Source: Falsiroseomonas sp050563535 (GTDB lineage Bacteria > Pseudomonadota > Alphaproteobacteria > Acetobacterales > Acetobacteraceae). From it: a DNA stretch of 64,000 nucleotides. The position numbers and the translations under genes were made by a program. Under the pieces are notes generated by a model. That model did no database searches. It worked only from the letters and a program-made list of their open reading frames with translations, and had not been told where the DNA came from. The first letter of the stretch is position 1; every line of letters begins with the position of its first letter. Shown one piece after another: positions 51,125-58,724 of the stretch. The stretch is from assembly GCF_050563535.1 (NCBI RefSeq), contig NZ_JBNXUO010000024.1:16988-80987 (forward strand). The letters run 5' to 3'.

Positions 51125-51934
51125 ATGGAGCGTCCTTTCGTCGAGATCAGTTCGGTCGCCATGCGCTATGGCGGCGTGGAGGGCACGCTCGCGCTCCGGG
51201 GCTGCAGCATGGACATCGCGAAGGGCGAATTCGTCGCCGTGGTCGGCCCCTCGGGCTGCGGCAAGTCCACGCTGATGCGCCTGGTCACCGGGCTCTGGCC
51301 CTGCACCGCGGGCAGCGTGGTGGTGGCGGGGCACGAGGTGGCAGGCCCGCTCTCCATCGCCGGCATGGCCTTCCAGAACCCCACCCTGCTGCCGTGGCGC
51401 AACATCCTGGACAACGTGATGCTCCCGCTCGAGGTGGTGGAGCCCCATCGCCGCCGCCTGCGGTCCGAACGCGCCATGTACGAGCAGAGGGCCCGCGACC
51501 TCCTCGCCCTCGTCGGCCTCGGCGGGTTCGAGAAGCGGTTCCCCTGGCAGCTGTCGGGCGGCATGCAGCAGCGCGCCAGCCTGTGCCGCGCGCTGATCCA
51601 CGAACCCGCCCTGCTGATGCTGGACGAGCCCTTCGCCGCGCTCGACATCTTCACGCGCGAGGATCTGTGGGCCGTGCTGCAGGATGTCTGGATGGCACGC
51701 CGGCCCACCGTCATCCTCGTCACGCACGACCTGCGGGAAGCCGCCTACCTGGCCGACCGCGTGCTGGTGATGTCGTCCCGCCCCGGCCGCATCATCGCGG
51801 AGCGGAAGGTGGACCTGCCCCGCCCGCGCGACCTCGAGACCACCTACCAGCCCGCCTTCGTCTCGCTGGTGCACGACCTGCGCGAATACATCAGCGCCGC
51901 CCGCAAGGGGGAGGAGATCGCCCATGCCGAGTGA
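51125..51934 (+). CDS. NitT/TauT-family ABC transporter ATPase
   Basis: A 269-residue ATPase with Walker A GPSGCGKST, Q-loop FQNPTLLPWRN, signature LSGGMQQRASLCRAL and Walker B LLMLDEPFAALD. The PTLLPW segment places it in the SsuB/TauB/NrtD group that imports sulfonates, nitrate or related small anions. The next gene, a permease, overlaps by 11 bases. No substrate-binding protein is next to it. Confidence 0.9.
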   Translation: MERPFVEISSVAMRYGGVEGTLALRGCSMDIAKGEFVAVVGPSGCGKSTLMRLVTGLWPCTAGSVVVAGHEVAGPLSIAGMAFQNPTLLPWRNILDNVMLPLEVVEPHRRRLRSERAMYEQRARDLLALVGLGGFEKRFPWQLSGGMQQRASLCRALIHEPALLMLDEPFAALDIFTREDLWAVLQDVWMARRPTVILVTHDLREAAYLADRVLVMSSRPGRIIAERKVDLPRPRDLETTYQPAFVSLVHDLREYISAARKGEEIAHAE

Positions 51935-52820
51935 CGCCGCCACCCTGGTCCGGCCCGCCGCCGCGACCCGCGACGACCCCACCCTCTCGCCCGAGGCGCT
52001 GGCGCGGCTGGAAGCGATGGCCGCGGCGGCGCGCCGCCGCCGCCGGCTCCAGGCCGCGCTGCCCTGGCTCGTCATCATCGGCATGTTCCTGGTCTGGGAA
52101 GCCGGCGTGCGCGCCTTCGGCGTCCCGCAATTCGTGCTGCCCGCGCCGACCGACATCGCGGCGAGCATGGTGAAGTGGTGGAAGCCGCTGCTCGACAATT
52201 CGTGGCAGACGCTGATGACGACGCTGATCGGCTTCGCCTTCGCCATCGTCTTCGGCCTGCTGCTCGGCATCGCCATCGGCAGCTCGACCCTGCTCTACCA
52301 CGGGCTCTACCCGCTGCTGATCGGCTTCAACTCCGTCCCGAAGGTCGCGGTGGTGCCGATCCTGGTGATCTGGTTCGGCATCGGCACCGTCCCGGCGGTC
52401 ATCACCGCCTTCCTGATCAGCTTCTTCCCGATCGTGGTGAACGTGGCCACCGGCATCGCGACCGTGGAGCCCGAACTGCGGGACGTGCTGCGCGCCCTCG
52501 GCGCCCGGCCGAGCGACATCATCCGAAAGGTCGGCCTGCCGCGGGCGATGCCCTATTTCTTCGCGTCCCTGAAGATCGCGATCACGGTCGCCTTCGTCGG
52601 CTCGATCATCGCGGAGACGGTGGCCGCCAACAAGGGAATCGGCCACCTGATGATCCTCGCCTCCTCCCGCTTCGACGTCCCGCTGGTCTTCGCCGGGCTG
52701 ATGGTGACGGCGGTGATGGGCGTGCTGATGTACGTCGTCGCCGTCGCGCTGGAGGAACGCACCACCGGCTGGGCGATGCGCGGCCAGGGCGACCAGCAGG
52801 TGCAGCTGCCCGGCGGCTGA
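51924..52820 (+). CDS. NitT/TauT-family ABC transporter permease
   Basis: A 298-residue permease with about six spans. PEALARLEAMAAAARRRRRL forms a basic N-terminal tail; the EAA motif ELRDVLRALGARPSDIIRKV (around residue 180) contacts the ATPase. The family imports sulfonates, nitrate, pyrimidine precursors or aromatic acids. Start overlaps the ATPase gene by 11 bases. The NMT1 binding protein at 2.9-3.9 kb is of the matching family but nearly 50 kb away. Confidence 0.9.
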   Translation: MPSDAATLVRPAAATRDDPTLSPEALARLEAMAAAARRRRRLQAALPWLVIIGMFLVWEAGVRAFGVPQFVLPAPTDIAASMVKWWKPLLDNSWQTLMTTLIGFAFAIVFGLLLGIAIGSSTLLYHGLYPLLIGFNSVPKVAVVPILVIWFGIGTVPAVITAFLISFFPIVVNVATGIATVEPELRDVLRALGARPSDIIRKVGLPRAMPYFFASLKIAITVAFVGSIIAETVAANKGIGHLMILASSRFDVPLVFAGLMVTAVMGVLMYVVAVALEERTTGWAMRGQGDQQVQLPGG

Positions 52821-52873
52821 CCGCCGCCCCCTGGCCCGGCGCCGCGTCCCGCGCGGCGGCCGGGCTGCGGAGG

Positions 52874-53902
52874 TCAGCGGATCGGCGGCGCGTACATCAG
52901 CCCGCCACGGGTCCAGAGATCGTTCAGCCCGCGCTGCAGCCCGATCGGCGTGTTGCGGCCGAGATGCCTCTCGAAGATCTCGCCGTAGTTGCCGACGGCC
53001 TTGATCGCGTTGTAGGCCCAGCGCCGATCGAGTCCCATGAACGGCCCGTGGTCGCCCGAGACGCCGAGCAGCCGGCGGATCTCCGGCCTTTCGCTGCGCA
53101 GCATCTCGTCCACATTGGCCTGGGTGACGCCAAGCTCCTCCGCCTCGATCAGCGCGAAGATCGTCCAGCGCACGATGTCGAACCACTGGTCGTCGCCATG
53201 GCGCACCGCCGGCGCCAGCGGTTCCTTCGAGATGATGTCGGGCAGCACCACATGGTCCTGCGGCCGCGGCAGCGCGCTGCGGACCCCGGCAAGCTGGGAC
53301 GCGTCGGTGCTGAAGGCGTCGCACCGCCCGGCCTCGTAGGCGATCCGCGTCTCGTCGTTCTGCTCGAACACCACGGGACGGATCTGGAGGCGGTTGCTGC
53401 GCGCCCAGTCCGCCAGGTTCAGCTCGTTCGTGGTGCCGGAGGTGACGCAGATGGAGGCGCCGTCGAGCTGCGTCGCGCGCTGGAGGTTCGCCGAGCGGCG
53501 CACCAGGAAGCCCTGCCCGTCGTAGAAGGTGGTGGCGGTGAAGTTCAGCCCGTTCGCCGTGTCGCGCGACTGCGACCAGGTGGTGGTGCGCGGCAGCAGG
53601 TCGATCTGGCCCGACTGCAGCGCCGGCAGCCGCGCGGCGGAGGTGACGACGGTGAAGCGCGCCCGGTTCCCGTCGCCGAAGATCGCGGCGGCGACGGCGC
53701 GGCAGGTGTCGGCCTCCAGCCCCTGGTAGACGCCGCGGCTGTCGGTCACGCCGAAGCCGGGCGCGCCGGGATGCGCGCCGCAATCGACGAAGCCCTTGGC
53801 CCGCGTCGCCGCCAGAGTCGGCCCCGGCGCGGCCATGGTCTGCGCCAGCGCCGGCAGCCCGAGCAGCGCGGCGCCCAATGCCAGCACGGTCGTCCTCATC
53901 AT
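52874..53902 (-). CDS. Polar amino-acid-type ABC substrate-binding protein (AapJ-like)
   Basis: A 342-residue periplasmic protein with signal peptide ending near ALAQ. Mature segments VDCGAHPGAPGFGVTDSRGVYQGLEADTCRAVAAAIFG in pieces, LPALQSGQIDLLPRTTTWSQSRD and YEAGRCDAFSTDASQLAG are typical of AapJ, the broad-specificity L-amino-acid binding protein. Two ATG codons start the frame (53902, 53899). The first overlaps the stop of the TRAP permease gene (ATGA), which is unusual because no aap permease genes are present. Confidence 0.9.
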   Translation of the reverse strand: MMRTTVLALGAALLGLPALAQTMAAPGPTLAATRAKGFVDCGAHPGAPGFGVTDSRGVYQGLEADTCRAVAAAIFGDGNRARFTVVTSAARLPALQSGQIDLLPRTTTWSQSRDTANGLNFTATTFYDGQGFLVRRSANLQRATQLDGASICVTSGTTNELNLADWARSNRLQIRPVVFEQNDETRIAYEAGRCDAFSTDASQLAGVRSALPRPQDHVVLPDIISKEPLAPAVRHGDDQWFDIVRWTIFALIEAEELGVTQANVDEMLRSERPEIRRLLGVSGDHGPFMGLDRRWAYNAIKAVGNYGEIFERHLGRNTPIGLQRGLNDLWTRGGLMYAPPIR

Positions 53903-55803
53903 CTCGCCTCTCCCCGTTTCGGGCGTGCCATCGCCCATTGCCATGCCGCCACCCCGGCCAGCGCGCCGGCGCCGAGCAGGAAGCGCGTGGTGTCGTCCAG
54001 CACATGGCCGAAGGCGGCCATCAGCCCCGCCGCGCCCAGCGCGATCCGCAGCAGGACGCCCATCGGCGCCAGCAGGAAGCCCGCATAGGCGGACGTGATC
54101 AGCGTCAGCGCCGCCAGTTGGATTCCGGTGGCCATCAGGATGTCGAACAGGCCGCCGCGCAGCATGATGCCGGGGTCGTAGATGAAGGCGAAGCCCACCG
54201 TGAAGCCCGCGATGCCGAAGCGGGTCGCGTGGATGCTGGTGATGGTCGGGCTCGATTTCGCGATGGCCGCCGCCGCGAAGGCCGCCGCCGCCACGGGCGG
54301 CGTCGCATCCGCGATCACCGCGAAGTAGAAGGTGAACAGGTGCGCCTGCAACATGTCCACGCCGAGCCCGCGCCCGAGTTCCAGCACCTGCGGCACGCCG
54401 ATCGCGGCGGCGATGATGTAGGATGGCGTGGTCGGGATGCCGAGGCCGAGCACCAGCACGGTCAGCGCCAGCAGCACGAGGAGCATGCCCAGGTTGCCGC
54501 CCGCCAGCCCCTTGATGATGCCGCCGAAGGCCACGACCATGCCGGTGGCCGTCAACGCCGACACCACGATCCCCGCCCCCGCGATCGACACCGCGAGCGG
54601 CGCCATGGTCAGCCCCGCCTGCGCCAGGCTGTCGAGGATGGCGAAGGGCGACATGCGGCTGCGCCGGCGCAGCATCGCCACCAGCACCATCGCGACCGTG
54701 GCGCAGAAGGCGGCGAAGTTGCCGGACCAGCGTTCCATCATCAGCCAGACCAGCACGGCGATGGGCAGCACCAGATGCGCATCCGCCAGCACCTCGCGCC
54801 AGGCCGGGATGTCCTTCAGCGGCATGGCGGAAAGGCCGAGGCGCTTCGCCTCGAAATGCACCGCGGACAGGATGGCGAAGTAGTACAGCACCGCGCCGAC
54901 CGCGGCCGCGACCACGATCTCGCCGTAGGGGATGTTGGTGATCTCCGCCATGACGAAGGCGGCGGCGCCCATCACGGGCGGCATCAGCGCCCCGCCCACC
55001 GACGCCGCGCTCTCGATCCCGCCCGCGACCGCCGGGCGGTAGCCGACCCGCACCATCAGCGGGATGGTCATCGCCCCGGTGGTGATGACGTTGGACACGG
55101 AAGACCCGCTCATCGTCCCGAACAGGCCGGAGGTGACGACGGCGACCTTCGCCGGCCCGCCGGTGTAGCGCCCCGCCACCGCGGCGCCGAGGTTGGAGAA
55201 CAGCCGCCCCGTGCCGCTGCCCTGCATGAAGCTGCCGAACAGGATGAAGACCGCGATGGTGGTCGCGACGATGCCGGTCAGCGGCCCGTAGATCCCGCCC
55301 GCGGTGGGGACCAGCCAGGATGCCTCCACGATCTCGGCCGGGCTGAAGGGGCGCGCGTTGAGGACGCCGGGGATCAGGTAGCCCCACTGCATGTAGGCCA
55401 GGCTGCCCGCCACCATCCAGGCCAGACCCGGCTCCACCGCGCGGCGGATGGCCTCCAGCAGGGTGACGATGGCGGTGATGCCCAGCACCATCATCAATGG
55501 CGTGAAGGGATCGACGTATTCCATGCGGTCGGCGACCGACATCCAGTTCCACATCACCCAGCCATGCGGCACCGCCGATGCCGCCGCCCAGGCCCAGTCC
55601 GGCCAGGAAGGCCGGTGCCGCGGCGACCGCGCGGGGAAGGCCGGGTACAGGAGGAACAGCAGCGGCGTGAAGACCAGCAGGTGGAAGCCGCGCATCTGGA
55701 TGGGCTCGGGGAAGCCCGTGCCGCCGAAATAGAGATGGACCGCGGCGGCGGCCGCGGCCCATGCCCAGCAGACCCATCTCAGGGGCCCGGAAAGCTGCCT
55801 CAA
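53899..55803 (-). CDS. TRAP transporter fused DctQM-type permease
   Basis: A 634-residue membrane protein with about 16 spans: a short N-terminal DctQ-like part and the large DctM domain, as in the fused TAXI-TRAP permeases. Segments such as GLFGTMSGSSVSNVITTGAMTIP and GLGIPTTPSYIIAA mark the DctM core. These carry out Na+-driven solute uptake. The start is taken as TTG at 55803, with GAAGGGG about eight bases upstream; a longer frame would give a charged non-membrane leader. It follows the TAXI binding protein by 31 bases. Confidence 0.88.
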   Translation of the reverse strand: MRQLSGPLRWVCWAWAAAAAAVHLYFGGTGFPEPIQMRGFHLLVFTPLLFLLYPAFPARSPRHRPSWPDWAWAAASAVPHGWVMWNWMSVADRMEYVDPFTPLMMVLGITAIVTLLEAIRRAVEPGLAWMVAGSLAYMQWGYLIPGVLNARPFSPAEIVEASWLVPTAGGIYGPLTGIVATTIAVFILFGSFMQGSGTGRLFSNLGAAVAGRYTGGPAKVAVVTSGLFGTMSGSSVSNVITTGAMTIPLMVRVGYRPAVAGGIESAASVGGALMPPVMGAAAFVMAEITNIPYGEIVVAAAVGAVLYYFAILSAVHFEAKRLGLSAMPLKDIPAWREVLADAHLVLPIAVLVWLMMERWSGNFAAFCATVAMVLVAMLRRRSRMSPFAILDSLAQAGLTMAPLAVSIAGAGIVVSALTATGMVVAFGGIIKGLAGGNLGMLLVLLALTVLVLGLGIPTTPSYIIAAAIGVPQVLELGRGLGVDMLQAHLFTFYFAVIADATPPVAAAAFAAAAIAKSSPTITSIHATRFGIAGFTVGFAFIYDPGIMLRGGLFDILMATGIQLAALTLITSAYAGFLLAPMGVLLRIALGAAGLMAAFGHVLDDTTRFLLGAGALAGVAAWQWAMARPKRGEAR

Positions 55804-55834
55804 ACCCGCGCCCCTTCGTCCAGACCCCCGGCCT

Positions 55835-56833
55835 TCAGGCCGCCGGCATCGCGCCTGCTTCGCGGAAGGCGCGCTGCGCGCCCGGGTGCAGCGGCACGCC
55901 GGCATAGCGCCAGGACGTCGCGGGGTCCCAGGCGCCCATGCTGGCATGGATGTTCACCAGTCGCTGCCCGCGGTTGCGGATCAGCGTGCGCGTGATGCGG
56001 TACGCCACGTCGTCCGGCAGGGTGTGGTGGGCCAGGATGACGCTGTCCATCGTCGTCACCATCAGGTCGGCATTCTGCAGGCTCGGATAGGTCGCGGCCG
56101 GCAGCCGGCCCTCGGCATAGGCATGGGTTTCGATCAGGTGCCGGCGCAGGTCGTCGGGGAAGCCGACCAGGCGCGAAGGCCGCCGCCCCTGCCCGATCTC
56201 GGTCAGGATGGCGGCGGGCTTGGCCAGCGCGGCGTAGAGGTAGTCCACCTGCCCATCCGCATAGGCCGCGGCGATGTCGGCATAGCTGCCGTTCAGGTAG
56301 CGCCCGCCATTGGCGCGGATCTGGTCGGGGGATGTGCCGAAGAAGCGCAGGATGCGCTGCAGCGTCATCTCATCCGTGCTGGACCGCTGCGGGCAGGCGA
56401 TGCGCAGCCCGCGCTGCGTCAGGATCTCGCGCATCCCCTCCGGCCCGCCATCGGCGCGGCGGACCAGGTTGTGCTCCGTCGGGCTGTAGCCGGTGCCGAG
56501 GCTGCGGAGGTTCTCGTGCTTCGCGCTGTACGGATCCTCGCCGCGTGCGGCGGCGGCGGTGAAGGTGTCGATGCCCCAGCCCATGGCGGACTGGTTGTTG
56601 TTGACGCGGGTGGAATTGGCGAGGCCGCCGCCCGGGACCACGCGGATCCGCAGGTCCTGGTTCTCCTCCGCGATCAGGGAGGAGAGGCCGGCCGCCATCG
56701 TGTACCACCCGCCGCCCACCGACCCGGCGACCCATTCGAAGGTCTGCTGCGCCTGCGCGACGCTGATGACGGGCGCGGCAAGCGCGCCGGCGGTGCCGAA
56801 CAGCGCGGCACGGCGGGAAATCCTCAGGGCCAT
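55835..56833 (-). CDS. TAXI-family TRAP substrate-binding protein
   Basis: A 332-residue periplasmic protein with a twin-arginine-like signal (RISRRAALFGTAGALAAP) cleaved near AQAQ. The mature start FEWVAGSVGGGWYTMAAGLS and VVPGGGLANSTRVNN are the TAXI hallmark. It is the first gene of an operon with the fused TRAP permease and the AapJ-like protein. Ligand unknown; some TAXI proteins bind glutamate or related acids. Confidence 0.9.
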   Translation of the reverse strand: MALRISRRAALFGTAGALAAPVISVAQAQQTFEWVAGSVGGGWYTMAAGLSSLIAEENQDLRIRVVPGGGLANSTRVNNNQSAMGWGIDTFTAAAARGEDPYSAKHENLRSLGTGYSPTEHNLVRRADGGPEGMREILTQRGLRIACPQRSSTDEMTLQRILRFFGTSPDQIRANGGRYLNGSYADIAAAYADGQVDYLYAALAKPAAILTEIGQGRRPSRLVGFPDDLRRHLIETHAYAEGRLPAATYPSLQNADLMVTTMDSVILAHHTLPDDVAYRITRTLIRNRGQRLVNIHASMGAWDPATSWRYAGVPLHPGAQRAFREAGAMPAA

Positions 56834-56942
56834 CGTCTCGTCTCCCGGGTAGGTGGGAGCGATGATGGACAGGCCCGGCCACCCGCGGCAACCGGGATGT
56901 TCCTGAACTGCCGGCAATCCGCCCGCGGGCTACCCCCGCAGG

Positions 56943-57239
56943 CTACCCCAGGAAGGGCCGCGCCGCCGCCAGCGCCGGCGCACAGGACGGCGCGGCATCG
57001 CGCAGCACGGCCTCGGGCGTGGTGGTGCCGATCCAGACGCCGATGACGGAGGTCACCGCCCACCAGGGATCGGCCGCCGCGCGGTCCGCCAGCCCCGGCG
57101 CGGCCGCGACCGCGCAGGCGGTCACGCCCTGCATCACCGCCGCCGGCGCGCGCGCCGCCTCCAGCTTCGAATGCACCTCGGCCTGCAACGGGCCGAGCAG
57201 GAAGACGGCGACGATCCAGGCGATCAGGTCGGAGAACAT
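56943..57239 (-). CDS. Hypothetical small membrane protein
   Basis: A 98-residue protein with an N-terminal span (MFSDLIAWIVAVFLLGPLQAE) and two further hydrophobic stretches (about 35-52 and 57-75). No family recognised. The start follows the upstream gene's stop by one base, so both are co-translated. Length and composition are consistent with a real gene. Confidence 0.6.
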   Translation of the reverse strand: MFSDLIAWIVAVFLLGPLQAEVHSKLEAARAPAAVMQGVTACAVAAAPGLADRAAADPWWAVTSVIGVWIGTTTPEAVLRDAAPSCAPALAAARPFLG

Positions 57240-57240
57240 G

Positions 57241-57624
57241 TCACGCCACCCGCGCCGGGCGACGCGCCGCGAAGGCGATGCCCGCCAGCCCCGCCAACGC
57301 CACCACCGCGGTGGCCGCACGGAATGCGGTGGCCGCCCCCGCCTCGCCCGCCAGCAGCGCCGGCACCTGCGCCAGGGCCGTGCCGCCGCCGAACAACGCC
57401 AGCGCGCAAACCGCGACTCCGACGGCGACCGCCACCGGGCCCGGCCGCAACAGCGACGCACCGAGCGCCACCGCGCCCAGGGCGGCCGGGATCAGCGCCG
57501 TCCAGTGCACCGGCCCCGCCGGCAGCAGGTAGCCCGCAAGCCCGATCAGCAGCAGTGCCGCGCCGACCGCGCGCAGCACCGCCGCCATGCCGCGCCGCCC
57601 GCCTTGGATGGTGTCGTGAGCCAT
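57241..57624 (-). CDS. Hypothetical membrane protein with four spans
   Basis: A 127-residue very hydrophobic protein with four predicted spans (starting about residues 13, 40, 64 and 93). It may belong to small DUF-type inner-membrane proteins; none recognised with confidence. The ATG at 57624 has GGAGG only two bases upstream, so a later ATG about 36 bases in could be the true start. It is cotranscribed with the next small protein. Confidence 0.55.
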   Translation of the reverse strand: MAHDTIQGGRRGMAAVLRAVGAALLLIGLAGYLLPAGPVHWTALIPAALGAVALGASLLRPGPVAVAVGVAVCALALFGGGTALAQVPALLAGEAGAATAFRAATAVVALAGLAGIAFAARRPARVA

Positions 57625-57845
57625 CGCCTCCAAGCCTCCAGATCGCGGCAGCGCCGCAAGGTGGAGGTCCGACATCGCGTGCCGCGGGTTGCGCGACACG
57701 CCAGAGGGGCCCGGACCGTCCCCCGCGAATTGGCCCCGCCGCCCAGCCGCTTCAAGCCCGCGCGCGCCATCCTGACGCAGGACGGGCTTGCGCGCCCGCG
57801 CGGGAGGCGCAACGTCGCCCGAAGCCAAACGGGAGGACCCACGCC

Positions 57846-58664
57846 ATGCGTCGCCGAACCCTGCTAGCCGCCACGGGCGGCCTCCTCGCCACCCGCGCAG
57901 CCGCGCAGCCCGCAGATGCCGCGACGCGGGCGGAGCTTGCGCCCTCCGGCACGCTCCGCGTCGGCATCGGCGTGGGGCCGGCGGCCTCGGCCTTCTGGGC
58001 GCTCCGCCAGCCCGACGGGTCGCCCCGCGGCGTGACGGTAACCCTGGCCGAGGAAGCGGCGCGGCGGCTCGGCCTGCCCTTGCAGGTGGTCGCCTTCCCC
58101 TCCTCCGGCGCGGTCACGGAGGCGGGCGCCTCGGCGCCGCCGGGCTGGGACCTGTCCTTCATGCCGGTCGATGCGGAACGCGCCGCGCGCGTCGCCTTCG
58201 GACCGGACTACTACCTCTCGGTCAGCACCTACCTCGTCGCCGGGAACAGCCCGCTTCGCCATGCCGACGACGCGAACCGCGACGGCGTGCGGGTCGGCGG
58301 CGTCGCGGGCACCACCACGCTCCGCGCCGCGCAGCGCGCCCATCCGCGCGCCACCTTCGTCGCCACCGCCGGCCTCGACGAGATGGTGGCGAAGTTCCAG
58401 GCGGGTGAGGTCGATGCCGTGGCGCTCGGCCGCGAATCGCTGGAAAGCCTGCTGCCGCGCCTGTCGGGCGCGCGCATCGTGGACGGGCATTTCCACGCGC
58501 TCGGCACCGCCGTCGCGGTGCCGCGGGGCAGGCCGCTCGCGCTCGCCTGGGCCACGGCCTTCATCGAGGCCGCGAAGGCAGACGGCACGGTGCGCCGCGC
58601 GCTCGACGGCGTCGGGATCGGCGGTCCGGTCGCGCCCGCGGGCAGCCGCACGGCGGGGGCCTGA
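57846..58664 (+). CDS. SBP_bac_3-family amino-acid-type substrate-binding protein
   Basis: A 272-residue periplasmic binding protein. A twin-arginine-like signal (MRRRTLLAATGGLLATRAAAQ) is followed by TLRVGIGVGPAASAFWALR and SPRGVTVTLAEEAARRLGL, which match the family 3 (polar amino acid) fold. GGGAGGA precedes the ATG. There is no permease nearby, so it is another orphan binding protein. It may serve a general amino acid ABC system elsewhere. Confidence 0.85.
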   Translation: MRRRTLLAATGGLLATRAAAQPADAATRAELAPSGTLRVGIGVGPAASAFWALRQPDGSPRGVTVTLAEEAARRLGLPLQVVAFPSSGAVTEAGASAPPGWDLSFMPVDAERAARVAFGPDYYLSVSTYLVAGNSPLRHADDANRDGVRVGGVAGTTTLRAAQRAHPRATFVATAGLDEMVAKFQAGEVDAVALGRESLESLLPRLSGARIVDGHFHALGTAVAVPRGRPLALAWATAFIEAAKADGTVRRALDGVGIGGPVAPAGSRTAGA

Positions 58665-58724
58665 ACGCGGCGGCGCGGCCGGCGGCGCGCGGCATGGCGG
58701 ACCCTGCCGCCATGCCGCGCACTG

